Positions 17,594 to 25,120 of a DNA stretch of 50,599 nucleotides are shown here, in pieces. The notes beneath the pieces are model-generated. The model saw only the letters and a program-made list of their open reading frames with translations, was not told where the DNA came from and did no database searches. The stretch comes from JBBQAA01 sp038276395 (GTDB lineage: Bacteria; Actinomycetota; Thermoleophilia; Solirubrobacterales; Solirubrobacteraceae). The stretch spans positions 1 to 50,599 of the forward strand of contig JBBQAA010000063.1 in the NCBI GenBank assembly GCA_038276395.1. The letters run 5' to 3'. Position 1 is the stretch's first letter, and each line of letters opens with the position of its first letter. Position numbers and translations under genes: made by a program.

Positions 17594-18388
17594 TCAGCCG
17601 AGCTTCCTCTCGATCGCGCCGAGGACCGTCTTGCGGTTGCCGTGGCGGCGCTCGTAGTCGCGGACCTTGCGCAGCTCGGCGGGGGTGAGGCCCTCGAGCC
17701 GGTCGGAGATCTGGGCGGCGTTCAGATCGTCGTAGCCGAGGACGGGGAAGTTCGGGCCTACCCCGGCGGTCCGCCGGGCGCGGTCGACCTGCTGCAGCGC
17801 GCGATCGGCGGCCGAGGAGGAGCGCACCTTCTTGCCCGCCTGCTCGAGCCCGGTGCGGCTGCGCCCGGCGAGCTGCTCGACGTCGGCGAGGATGTCGGCC
17901 GCCTCGCGGCGGGAGCGGCGCACGATCTCCGTGGCCAGGCCGTTGGCCGTCTCCTGGGTCATGTGCCCACGCTCGACGGCGCCGTCGAAGGCCTCCTGCA
18001 GGCGCTCGCGCGTGAGCATGACGAGGTTCAGCGACTCGGCCGCGCGGGAGCTCAGCGCGTCGCGCAGGGCGACGATCCCCGACGCGACGCCGGCCGCGTC
18101 GGCGTCCTGGGCGGCGTTCGTGGTGCGCTTGGCCGCGGTGGCGGGGGCGGGGGAGCGGCGCTTTCGCGCAGAGGACGATGACGCACCCGAGCGGGACGCG
18201 CCGCCTGACCGCGACGCGGCGGTCGAGCGGCCGCGTGACGCCGTCGCCTTCTTCGCCGCTGGCTTCTTGGCCGCCGCCTTCTTCCCCCCGGCGCTCTTCG
18301 CGCTCGAGGAGCGCTTCGTGCCGCTCGCGGACGAGCTGCGGCGGCGGGAGGACCCCGACGACGACGATGACTTCCTGGGCTGAGGCAT
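17594..18388 (-). CDS. Histone H1-like basic-tail protein
   Basis: A 264-residue protein in two parts. Residues 1-95 form a disordered tail of Ser, Lys, Arg and Ala with KKAAAKKPAAKKA repeats, like the histone-H1-type tails on actinobacterial nucleoid proteins. Residues ~100-200 are helical and may form a coiled coil. The last 50 residues (FPVLGYDDLNAAQI, LRKVRDYERRHGNRKTVL) look like a small folded domain found in many actinobacteria, whose role I do not know. It probably binds DNA or RNA through the tail. GGAGGGAG just upstream of ATG 18388 is a good ribosome binding site. Confidence 0.78.
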   Translation of the reverse strand: MPQPRKSSSSSGSSRRRSSSASGTKRSSSAKSAGGKKAAAKKPAAKKATASRGRSTAASRSGGASRSGASSSSARKRRSPAPATAAKRTTNAAQDADAAGVASGIVALRDALSSRAAESLNLVMLTRERLQEAFDGAVERGHMTQETANGLATEIVRRSRREAADILADVEQLAGRSRTGLEQAGKKVRSSSAADRALQQVDRARRTAGVGPNFPVLGYDDLNAAQISDRLEGLTPAELRKVRDYERRHGNRKTVLGAIERKLG

Positions 18389-18421
18389 CTCGGTCTCCCT
18401 CCGAAGCTGACCGTCGCGAGG

Positions 18422-19321
18422 CTACCGGACGGGCGCGGCGCCCGCCCCGCCGGCGAGCAGGTACTCGAGCAGCGCCTTCTGCGCGTGGCGGCGGTTCTCA
18501 GCCTGCTCCCAGATCCGCTGGCGGGGCCCGTAGAGGACCTCGGCCGTGATCTCCTCCCCGGGATGCGCGGGCAGGCAGTGCAGGGCGATCGCGCCGGGCG
18601 CCGCGCGGTCGAGCAGCGCGTCGTCGAGCCGGTAGGGCGCGAGCGCCGCTCGGCGCGCGTCGGCCGTCGCCTCGTCGCCCATCGAGACCCAGACGTCGGC
18701 GTAGAGAGCGTGGGCGCCCTCCGCCGCGGCGACCGGATCGGTCTCCAGGCGCGCCCCGTGGGGGTCGCCGAGCGTGAACTCCGGCGGCGAGGCGACGACG
18801 ACCTCGGCCCCCGCGATGCCGCCGAGGACGGCCAGGGAGCGGGCGACGTTGTTGCCGTCCCCCACGTAGGCGAGGCGGAGGCCGTCGAGGTCCCCGAACT
18901 CCTCCTGCAGCGTCATGAGATCGGCCAGCGCCTGCACGGGGTGGTGGCCGTCGGTGAGCAGGTTGACAACCGGAACCTGAGCGTGGGCGGCCAGCTCCTC
19001 GACGAGCGCGTCCGGCCCGGTGCGGATGCCGATCGCCGCCGTGTGCCGGGAGAGGACGAGCGCCGTGTCGCGCACGGACTCCCCGCGGGCGAGCTGGAGA
19101 TCCTCCGCGCGCAGGACCATCGGATGCCCGCCGAGCTCGGTGATCCCGGACTCGAAGGAGACCCGGGTCCGCGTCGAGGGCTTCTGGAAGATGAGCGCGA
19201 CCGCGCGGCGACGCAGCGCGTCGGAGGACAGCGGCGCGGCCTTCAGCTCAAGGGCGCGCGCGAGCAGCGCGAGCAGGTCGTCGCGGGAGAGCTCGGCGCC
19301 GGTGAGAAAGTGTCTGGCCAT
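18422..19321 (-). CDS. argF: Ornithine carbamoyltransferase
   Basis: A 299-residue carbamoyltransferase that makes citrulline from ornithine and carbamoyl phosphate. The carbamoyl-phosphate site STRTR, the HHPVQALAD loop, the VGDGNNVARS motif (ornithine type rather than aspartate type) and the HCLPAHPGEEI catalytic Cys loop are all present. ATG 19321 gives the usual MARHFLTG start; GTG 19333 is possible. Other arginine genes are absent nearby. The start codon overlaps the start codon of the divergent gene at 19320. Confidence 0.95.
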   Translation of the reverse strand: MARHFLTGAELSRDDLLALLARALELKAAPLSSDALRRRAVALIFQKPSTRTRVSFESGITELGGHPMVLRAEDLQLARGESVRDTALVLSRHTAAIGIRTGPDALVEELAAHAQVPVVNLLTDGHHPVQALADLMTLQEEFGDLDGLRLAYVGDGNNVARSLAVLGGIAGAEVVVASPPEFTLGDPHGARLETDPVAAAEGAHALYADVWVSMGDEATADARRAALAPYRLDDALLDRAAPGAIALHCLPAHPGEEITAEVLYGPRQRIWEQAENRRHAQKALLEYLLAGGAGAAPVR

Positions 19322-19979
19322 GCGGGTGCTCACCTGGAACCTGTACCACGGTCGCGCCGATCCTCCGGCCGGTCACTCCCTGCTCCCCGAGTTCGGGACG
19401 GCCCTCGCGGGATGGGAATGGGACCTCGCGCTGCTCCAGGAGGTCCCGCCGTGGTGGCCGCCGGCGCTCGCGCGCGCGGCGGGCGCGCAGGGGTGGGCGC
19501 GGGCGCTGACCTCGCGGAACCTCGGCCTAGCGGTGCGCCAGCGCGTGGCCACGCGCTGGCCGGACGTCGTCAAGTCGAACGGGGGCGGGGCCAACGCGAT
19601 ACTCGTCCGCGGCGCATCCGTCCTCGAGCACCGCACGCGGCTCCTCCGGCGCCGGCCCGAGCGGCGGGTGGCCCACGGCGTGCGCATGCCCGGAGGCGTC
19701 TGGGCCGTCAACCTGCACGCGACCGTGCACTCCGACCGCCGCGCCCGGCTCGACGTCGCCGCGGCGCGAGCGGCGGCGCTCGCCTGGGCGGACGGGACGC
19801 CCGTGGTGCTCGGGGGGGACCTGAACGTCCGCGATCCCGACGTGCCCGGGTTCTTCCGCGCGGCGGCCCACGACGTGGACTTCGTGTGGGCGCGCGGGCT
19901 CGGCGTGGCGGGCCCGCAGGACGTGCTCGACGCCGGCGCGCTCTCCGACCACCGCCCGGTGGTCGCGACGCTGAGTTGA
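19320..19979 (+). CDS. Endonuclease/exonuclease/phosphatase-family protein
   Basis: A 219-residue EEP-fold enzyme. The motifs are in order: TWNLYHG (N-terminal strand), LLQEV with the metal-binding Glu, the VNLHATVH strand, GGDLNV and SDHRPVVATL with the terminal catalytic Asp-His. No signal peptide is seen, so it is probably cytoplasmic. The substrate may be DNA or a phosphorylated small molecule. ATG 19320 is set by the first strand starting directly after it. It is divergent from argF, with overlapping start codons. Confidence 0.87.
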   Translation: MRVLTWNLYHGRADPPAGHSLLPEFGTALAGWEWDLALLQEVPPWWPPALARAAGAQGWARALTSRNLGLAVRQRVATRWPDVVKSNGGGANAILVRGASVLEHRTRLLRRRPERRVAHGVRMPGGVWAVNLHATVHSDRRARLDVAAARAAALAWADGTPVVLGGDLNVRDPDVPGFFRAAAHDVDFVWARGLGVAGPQDVLDAGALSDHRPVVATLS

Positions 19980-19980
19980 G

Positions 19981-20093
19981 CGTCGCTTTGTCGCACAGGC
20001 GCGGGGCCCCGCGCTCAGGTCAACGAAACCGTCGCCCCGCGACCATTTCGTCACATCGGCGCTGCCGCACGACGCGCAGGCAACAAACCGACC
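19981..20093 (-). repeat. Palindromic intergenic element, copy A
   Basis: A 113-base element directly after the EEP stop codon, between convergent genes. On the minus strand it aligns with copy B (27373-27486) with about 70% identity and one gap by hand. The ends are inverted (TTTGTTGC against GCGACAAA). The core GGGGCGACnGTTTCGTTGAC is shared. A central hairpin (CGAAATGG, TCGC, loop GGG, GCGA, CGGTTTCG) has one mismatch in 12 pairs. Its orientation is opposite to that of copy B. Confidence 0.7.
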
Positions 20094-20186
20094 ACGCCTC
20101 CCTCTCTCCCAGCCCGACGGGAACGGCCTCGCTCACCGTCCGCGACGCGCACGGCGTCCACAAGGGCCGGCGCCCCCAAGAGCCAC

Positions 20187-20672
20187 TCACCCCTCCCGCA
20201 GTCGCAGTCCGAACCCCCGGAACATGAACATCGCCCGCTCCCCGAGGCCGCCTCCCCTGGGCAGCACCCCGAGCTGCCGCGCGGCGTCGTAGAGGTCGAA
20301 GAAGGCGCGCACGCGGCGCAGGACGCCGTCCTCCACCTCGCAGTAGAAGACGACCTGCACCACGACCGGGCGGCCCGTCCTCGGGATGTCCTCGAGCGCG
20401 GCCGAGTGCGTGCCCCGCAGGCGGCAGGGCGCGGCGACGAAGTGCCCGTCGCTGAGCCGGGGGCCGGTGCGCTCGAGCCGCGCGTCGGGGAACGCCGACC
20501 ACAGCCGCCCCGCGTGCCCCGCCACGCCCGCCACGCCGACGAGCGGCGTCGGCGTGAGCGGGTCCTCGTACTGGATCCCCGCCGCGCACACGCCGGCGAA
20601 GGCGCGCGCGTCCTGGCCCGACCACGCCGTCTGCCAGCCGTCGATGAGCGCGTCGTGGGGCTCGGGGGTCAC
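20187..20672 (-). CDS. SnoaL-like/NTF2-fold protein
   Basis: A 161-residue cone-fold protein of the NTF2/SnoaL group: DGWQTAWSGQDARAF, IQYEDPLTPTPLVG, LWSAFPDARLE, and the terminal strands VVVQVVFYCEVEDG and RVRAFFDLYDAARQLG. Such proteins bind small hydrophobic ligands or act as cyclases or isomerases; no catalytic role can be assigned. The start is GTG 20672, 7 bases after thiG, so it is in the thiamine operon, where it may be a passenger gene. Confidence 0.83.
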   Translation of the reverse strand: MTPEPHDALIDGWQTAWSGQDARAFAGVCAAGIQYEDPLTPTPLVGVAGVAGHAGRLWSAFPDARLERTGPRLSDGHFVAAPCRLRGTHSAALEDIPRTGRPVVVQVVFYCEVEDGVLRRVRAFFDLYDAARQLGVLPRGGGLGERAMFMFRGFGLRLREG

Positions 20673-20679
20673 GAGAGGA

Positions 20680-21453
20680 TCACGAGAAGGAGGCCCGGCC
20701 CTCCTCGGGCGAGGAGGCGAGCGCGTAGTCCCGCCGCGGGATCCGCCCGGCGCCGCGCGCGAGCCACCCGGCCTCGACGGCGTGGCGGATGGCGCGGGCC
20801 ATCGCCACCGGGTCCTCGGCGCGGGTGATCGCGCTCGAGGCCATGACCGCGTCGCAGCCGAGCTCGAGCGCGAGGACGGCGTCGGAGGCCGTCCCCACCC
20901 CGGCGTCGAGGATCACCGGCACCGACGCGCGCTCGGCGATCATCGCCAGGTTGTACGGGTTCCTGATCCCCATCCCCGAGCCGATCGGCGAGCCGAGCGG
21001 CATGACCGCCGCGCACCCGACGGCCTCCAGGCGCCGCGCGAGCACGGGGTCGTCCGTCGTGTAGGGCAGCACCTCGAAGCCGTCGCCCACGAGCTCCTCG
21101 GCGGCGCGCAGGAGCTCGGGCGCGTCGGGGAAGAGCGTGCGCTCGTCGCCGATCACCTCGAGCTTCACCCAGTCGGTCTCGAACGCCTCGCGCGCGAGGC
21201 GCGCGGTCATGACCGCGTCCCGCGCGGTGTAGCAGCCGGCGGTGTTGGGGAGGATCTGAACGCCCGCGTCGCGGAGCACGTCGAGGACCGAGCCGTGCGT
21301 GCCGGTGTCGACGCGGCGCAGGGCGACGGTGGCGATCTCCGCGCCGCTCTCGCGCACCGCGGCCTCGAGGATCTCGAGGGTCGGGAAGCGGCCCGTGCCC
21401 ACGATCAGGCGGGAGCCGAACTCGCGGCCCGCGAGACGCAGGGGCTCGCTCAT
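20680..21453 (-). CDS. thiG: Thiazole synthase ThiG
   Basis: A 257-residue TIM-barrel enzyme that forms the thiazole phosphate ring of thiamine from deoxyxylulose phosphate, dehydroglycine and ThiS thiocarboxylate. The conserved blocks FGSRLIVGTGRFP, ILPNTAGCYTARDAV, WVKLEVIGD (Schiff-base Lys), CAAVMPLGSPIGSG, PVILDAGVGTASD and VMASSAITRAEDP are all present. The ATG overlaps the thiS stop by four bases. The enzyme works in complex with ThiS. Confidence 0.97.
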   Translation of the reverse strand: MSEPLRLAGREFGSRLIVGTGRFPTLEILEAAVRESGAEIATVALRRVDTGTHGSVLDVLRDAGVQILPNTAGCYTARDAVMTARLAREAFETDWVKLEVIGDERTLFPDAPELLRAAEELVGDGFEVLPYTTDDPVLARRLEAVGCAAVMPLGSPIGSGMGIRNPYNLAMIAERASVPVILDAGVGTASDAVLALELGCDAVMASSAITRAEDPVAMARAIRHAVEAGWLARGAGRIPRRDYALASSPEEGRASFS

Positions 21454-21659
21454 CCGCCCTGCATCGCCGTCAGGACCTCGACCTCAGCGCCGTCGGCGAG
21501 CGCGTGACGCCCCCACGCCCCCCGGGGGACGACCTCGGCGTCGACGGCCACGGCCACGCCGCGCGCGTCGGGGGCGACGTCGAGGAGCGGCAGGACGGCG
21601 GCCACGGTGGCGCCCTCCTGCACCTCGCGCTCGCAGCCGTTCAGGCGGATCCGCGTCAC
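21450..21659 (-). CDS. thiS: Sulphur carrier protein ThiS
   Basis: A 69-residue beta-grasp protein beginning with a short strand (IRLNGCEREV) and ending in the Gly-Gly that is adenylated and thiocarboxylated (LTAMQGG). It donates sulphur to ThiG. It overlaps both thiO and thiG by four bases, which fixes its start and indicates coupled translation. No ThiF adenylyltransferase is encoded nearby. Confidence 0.95.
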   Translation of the reverse strand: MTRIRLNGCEREVQEGATVAAVLPLLDVAPDARGVAVAVDAEVVPRGAWGRHALADGAEVEVLTAMQGG

Positions 21660-22762
21660 GCCGCCACCCGCGGCGCGAAGCGATCGGGGCGGAAGGCGGC
21701 GGGGAGCTCGGGGTCCTCCCCGGCGAGGATCCCGGCCACGAGATCGGCCGTGTAGGGCGCTAGTAGCACGCCGTGGCGGAAGTGCCCCGTGGCCCAGACG
21801 ACCCCCGGTTCGTCGGCCGGCCCGACGAGCGGCGCGTTGTCGCGCGTGCCCGGGCGCAGGCCGGCCTCGAAGCTCTCAAGGGCGAGCTCGTCGAGCCCCG
21901 GGACGAGCTCGAGCGCGTCGCGCAGGAGCGCCCAGGCTCCGCCGGCGGTCACGGCGTCGTCCCACCCGCGCTCCTCCATCGTCGCGCCGAGCACGTAGCC
22001 GCCGTCGGCGCGCGGGACGAGGTAGGCGTCGGCCATCCGCAGGACGCGCGTCACGAGCCCCGGCCCGGCCGGGTCGCGCAGGCGCAGGAGCTGGCCCTTG
22101 ACGGGGCGGATCGCGAGCGCGGCGAGCGCGCCGCTCCACGCCCCGGCGGCGAGGACGGTGCGCCCGGCGTGCAGGCGCTCGCCGCCGCGCAGGACGGCGC
22201 CGCCCTCGGGCAGGATCCGCTCGACCTCGGCTCCGGTGCGCACGTCGATCCCGGTGGCCAGGAGCGCGGCGCTGACGGCCCGCGGGTCGACCGCGGTGTC
22301 GTCGGGGACCTCGAGCGCGCCGCGGAGCGCCGGCGCCAGCGCGGGCTCGAGCTCGCGCGCCGCGCTCGGGACGAGCGGGCGCACGGGCAATCCGAGCCGC
22401 TCGCGGAAGCCGCGCTCGCGCGCGAGCGCCTCGGCCTCGTCGCGGTCGCGCGCGAGCATCAGCGAGCCGCCCGCGTGCAGCGGGACCCCGAGCTCGGCGG
22501 CGAACGCGGGCCAGCGGCGGTGGCTCTCCAGCGAGGCGGCGAGGAGTGCCTCCTCCCCGAAGGCGGCCTCGGCCACGGGGGCGAGCATCCCCGCGGCCAC
22601 GTGGGAGGCGGCCTGGGGGGAGGGCAGCGACGGCGCGCGCTCGAGGACCCGCACGGCGAGGCCGGCGGCGCGGGCGCGGTGGGCGACGGCCAGGCCGATC
22701 AACCCGCCGCCGACCACGAGCGCGTCGGGTGAGGCGGAGGGCGGGTGAGGCGTGCGGGTCAC
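21656..22762 (-). CDS. thiO: Glycine oxidase ThiO
   Basis: A 368-residue FAD-dependent D-amino-acid-oxidase-fold enzyme that oxidises glycine to the dehydroglycine used by ThiG. The FAD motif ALVVGGGLIGLAVAHRAR follows the N-terminus. SHVAAGMLAPVAEA, AIRPVKGQLLRL, YLVPRADGGYVLGATMEE and LRPGTRDNAPLVG are typical ThiO blocks. GTG 22762 was chosen because it leaves a short tail before the FAD motif; TAGCAT lies 10 bases upstream. A 54-base gap separates it from divergent thiE. No TPP riboswitch fits there. Confidence 0.94.
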   Translation of the reverse strand: MTRTPHPPSASPDALVVGGGLIGLAVAHRARAAGLAVRVLERAPSLPSPQAASHVAAGMLAPVAEAAFGEEALLAASLESHRRWPAFAAELGVPLHAGGSLMLARDRDEAEALARERGFRERLGLPVRPLVPSAARELEPALAPALRGALEVPDDTAVDPRAVSAALLATGIDVRTGAEVERILPEGGAVLRGGERLHAGRTVLAAGAWSGALAALAIRPVKGQLLRLRDPAGPGLVTRVLRMADAYLVPRADGGYVLGATMEERGWDDAVTAGGAWALLRDALELVPGLDELALESFEAGLRPGTRDNAPLVGPADEPGVVWATGHFRHGVLLAPYTADLVAGILAGEDPELPAAFRPDRFAPRVAA

Positions 22763-22816
22763 CGTCGGGAGAATGCTAGATGAGCGCCGCCGTCGGGCTG
22801 CCATCCTTCGAGCCCC

Positions 22817-23443
22817 GTGGATCTTGCCGCCCGCCTGCGCACCGCCCGCCTCTACCTGGTCTCCGGCGCCCGCCCGCGCCCGTTCCTCGACGCCGCGCTG
22901 CGCGGCGGGGTCGAGCTGAGCAAGCTCCGGTTGACGGACGCCGAGGACGACGCCGTGCTCGGCGCCGCCCGCGACTTCCGCGCCGCCTGCGATGACCACG
23001 GGGCGCTCTTCCTCCTCAACGATCGCCCGGACCTTGCGGTGCGGGCGGGCGCGGACGGCGTCCACCTGGGCCAGGACGACGCGCCCGTCGCCGCAGCCCG
23101 GGAGACGGTCGGGCCCGACCGCCTGGTCGGCCTCTCCACGCACACGCCGGCGCAGGTCGACGCCGCCGCCGGGGTCGACTACATCGGCGTCGGGCCCGTG
23201 GCGGCGACGCCGACGAAGCCCGGGCGCCCCGCCGTCGGCCTCGAGCTCGTGGCCCACGCGGCCGCCCACGCGACGGTGCCGTTCTTCGCCATCGGCGGCA
23301 TGGACCCCGCCCTCACCCGGCAGGCCGCTGCCGCGGGCGCGACGCGCGTGGCCGTCGTGCGCGCGATCGCCGACGCGGAGGATCCCGAGACCGCCGCGCG
23401 CGCGCTGCGGGCCGCGCTCGAAGAGCCCCGTGGGACGGCGTAG
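22817..23443 (+). CDS. thiE: Thiamine-phosphate synthase ThiE
   Basis: A 208-residue TIM-barrel enzyme that joins hydroxymethylpyrimidine diphosphate and thiazole phosphate. Conserved blocks: LFLLNDRPDLAVRAGADG, VHLGQDD, IGVGPVAATPTKPG and PFFAIGGMD. The usual QLREK near the first barrel strand is degenerate here (VELSKLRLTD), although the rest of the site is intact. The start is GTG 22817. It is divergent from thiO and overlaps the next gene by 14 bases. Confidence 0.93.
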   Translation: MDLAARLRTARLYLVSGARPRPFLDAALRGGVELSKLRLTDAEDDAVLGAARDFRAACDDHGALFLLNDRPDLAVRAGADGVHLGQDDAPVAAARETVGPDRLVGLSTHTPAQVDAAAGVDYIGVGPVAATPTKPGRPAVGLELVAHAAAHATVPFFAIGGMDPALTRQAAAAGATRVAVVRAIADAEDPETAARALRAALEEPRGTA

Positions 23444-23975
23444 CCGTAAGCGCCGCGCGCCGGGGCCGTCCGCCCGCCCGGCCCGGCCCCGTTCCACCAC
23501 GCCGCCCACCGCCGTCGCGAAGCCGCCGGCGCGCCCGTCCCGCGCCTCCCGCTCGGAGGCCAGGGCCGAGGCCCTCCGGGCGCGCCTCGAGCCGCTCGCG
23601 CCCGGCGAGCGCCCCCGGGCGGTGACGATCGGCGCCGTCGTGGCCGGGCTGATCGCCGTCGGGAACCTCGTGGCCTACGCGGCCGGGCTCTCCGTGCGCC
23701 ACGAGAAGGCGCCGACGCTCGGCGGGATCCTCATCCTCTCCGCGCTCATGGGCGCCTGCTCGCTCGGCATGTGGCGGGCGCGCTACTGGGCCGTGCTCGG
23801 CTTCGAGGCCCTGCTCGCCCTCACCGTCGTCTTCGCCGCGCTCTCCCTCACCGTCGCCTCCTCGATCCGGGGCGCGCTCCTCTCGGTGGCGATCGGCGGG
23901 CTCGGCGGCTGGCTCTTCTACAAGCTCGTCCGCGCCATGGCGCGGATCCAGATGCCGCAGCGCCGCGAGCGGTGA
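23430..23975 (+). CDS. Small membrane protein with basic N-terminal tail
   Basis: A 181-residue protein. Residues 1-65 form a basic, Pro/Ala/Arg-rich tail (GRRSRKRRAPGPSARP). They are followed by four hydrophobic segments (VTIGAVVAGLIAVGNLVAYA, GGILILSALMGACSL, YWAVLGFEALLALTVVFAAL, ALLSVAIGGLGGWLFYKLV) and a short basic end. I cannot name the family. GTG 23430 overlaps thiE by 14 bases, and its stop overlaps the GTG of the cyclase gene, so the three genes are probably co-transcribed. Confidence 0.75.
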   Translation: MGRRSRKRRAPGPSARPARPRSTTPPTAVAKPPARPSRASRSEARAEALRARLEPLAPGERPRAVTIGAVVAGLIAVGNLVAYAAGLSVRHEKAPTLGGILILSALMGACSLGMWRARYWAVLGFEALLALTVVFAALSLTVASSIRGALLSVAIGGLGGWLFYKLVRAMARIQMPQRRER

Positions 23976-25108
23976 GCGAGGAGCGCCCGGACTGGGAGGC
24001 CGAGGGCCTGCTCGGCGAGCTCGACGGCGACGCGCGGAGCTCCCGGCGGCGCCTGCTCGACGACCTGTGGGCCGACGGCGTGCGGCTGGACGAGCTACGC
24101 CGGGCGACGGAGGAGGAGCGGCTGGCGCTCCTGCCGGTGGAGCGGATCCTCGCGGGCGGGGAGGACCGTCTGACGCCGACCGAGGCGGCCGAGCGCCTCG
24201 GAGCGGACCTCGAGCTGCTCGCCCGCACCCGCCGCGCCCTCGGCCTGCCCGAGCCCGACCCCGACGAGCCGGTCATCACCGAGGACGAGCTGCGCGGCCT
24301 CGAGGTCGGGCTCTCGCTCGAGCGCGCCGGGTTCACGGAGGAGGCGCGGCTCGAGGTGGCGCGGGTCATCGGCCGCGCCATGGCCCAGGTCGCCGAGGCC
24401 ATGCGCGCGGTGACGATGCGCACGTTCCGCCGACCGGGGATCACCGAGCTCGAGGTCTCCCTGCGCTATGCCGAGGCCGCCCGCTCGACCGTGCCCGTGA
24501 TGAGCGACATCCTGCTCGGCGCGCTCTCCGCCCACTTGCGCGAGCAGATCCGCCAGGACGTCGTGGCCGCCGCCGACCTCGCCAGCGGGCGGATCCCCGG
24601 CACCTCCACCGTCGCCGTCGCCTTCGCCGACCTCGTCGACTTCACGCGCCTGGGCGAGGAGCTGGCGACCGAGGACGTGGGCGCGCTCGCGCTCCGGCTC
24701 GAGGAGCTGGCCGAGGCGGCGGCCACTGCGCCGGTCCGCCTCGTGAAGATGATCGGCGACGCGGCGATGCTCGTCTCCTCAGACCAGGATGCCCTGCTCG
24801 ACGCGGTGGCCGGCCTCATCGAGGCGGCCGCCGCCGAGGGGGAGGACTTCCCCCGGTTGCGCGCGGGCGCGGCGCTCGGCGAGGCCGTCGGCCAGGGCGG
24901 GGACTGGTACGGGCGCCCGGTCAACCTGGCCGCCCGGCTGACCCAGATCGCGCGGCCCGAGGCGATCCTCGCGGCCGAGGCGCTCAAGGACGCCGCCGAC
25001 CCCGCAGCCTGGCGCTCCTCCTTCGCCGGCAATCGCCACCTGCGGGGCATCCGCGGCGAGACGCCGGTGTTCCGGATTCGCCGCTCCGAGGCCGAGGCGA
25101 CGGGGTAG
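23972..25108 (+). CDS. Class III adenylate cyclase, Rv1264-like
   Basis: A 378-residue protein with a helical N-terminal half (residues 1-205) and a C-terminal class III cyclase domain. All six catalytic positions are present: metal-binding D220 (VAFADLVDFT) and D263 (MIGDAAM), substrate-binding K259 and D311 (GDWYG), and transition-state N318 and R322 (VNLAARL). These positions and the length are nearly those of mycobacterial Rv1264, whose N-terminal domain inhibits the catalytic domain in a pH-dependent way (family knowledge). The protein is probably cytosolic and makes cAMP. Its GTG start overlaps the upstream stop. Confidence 0.9.
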   Translation: MSEERPDWEAEGLLGELDGDARSSRRRLLDDLWADGVRLDELRRATEEERLALLPVERILAGGEDRLTPTEAAERLGADLELLARTRRALGLPEPDPDEPVITEDELRGLEVGLSLERAGFTEEARLEVARVIGRAMAQVAEAMRAVTMRTFRRPGITELEVSLRYAEAARSTVPVMSDILLGALSAHLREQIRQDVVAAADLASGRIPGTSTVAVAFADLVDFTRLGEELATEDVGALALRLEELAEAAATAPVRLVKMIGDAAMLVSSDQDALLDAVAGLIEAAAAEGEDFPRLRAGAALGEAVGQGGDWYGRPVNLAARLTQIARPEAILAAEALKDAADPAAWRSSFAGNRHLRGIRGETPVFRIRRSEAEATG

Positions 25109-25111
25109 GCT
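25106..25111 (+). promoter_or_regulatory. Putative -10 (TAGGCT) of lpd
   Basis: TAGGCT lies 9 bases before ATG 25121, and its TAG is also the stop codon of the cyclase gene. No ribosome binding site is present. Confidence 0.4.
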
Positions 25112-25120
25112 CCCGCGCCG

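Noticed and set aside
22763..22816. TPP riboswitch between thiO and thiE
   Set aside because: The gap is only 54 bases and lacks the CTGAGA and later conserved boxes of the TPP aptamer.
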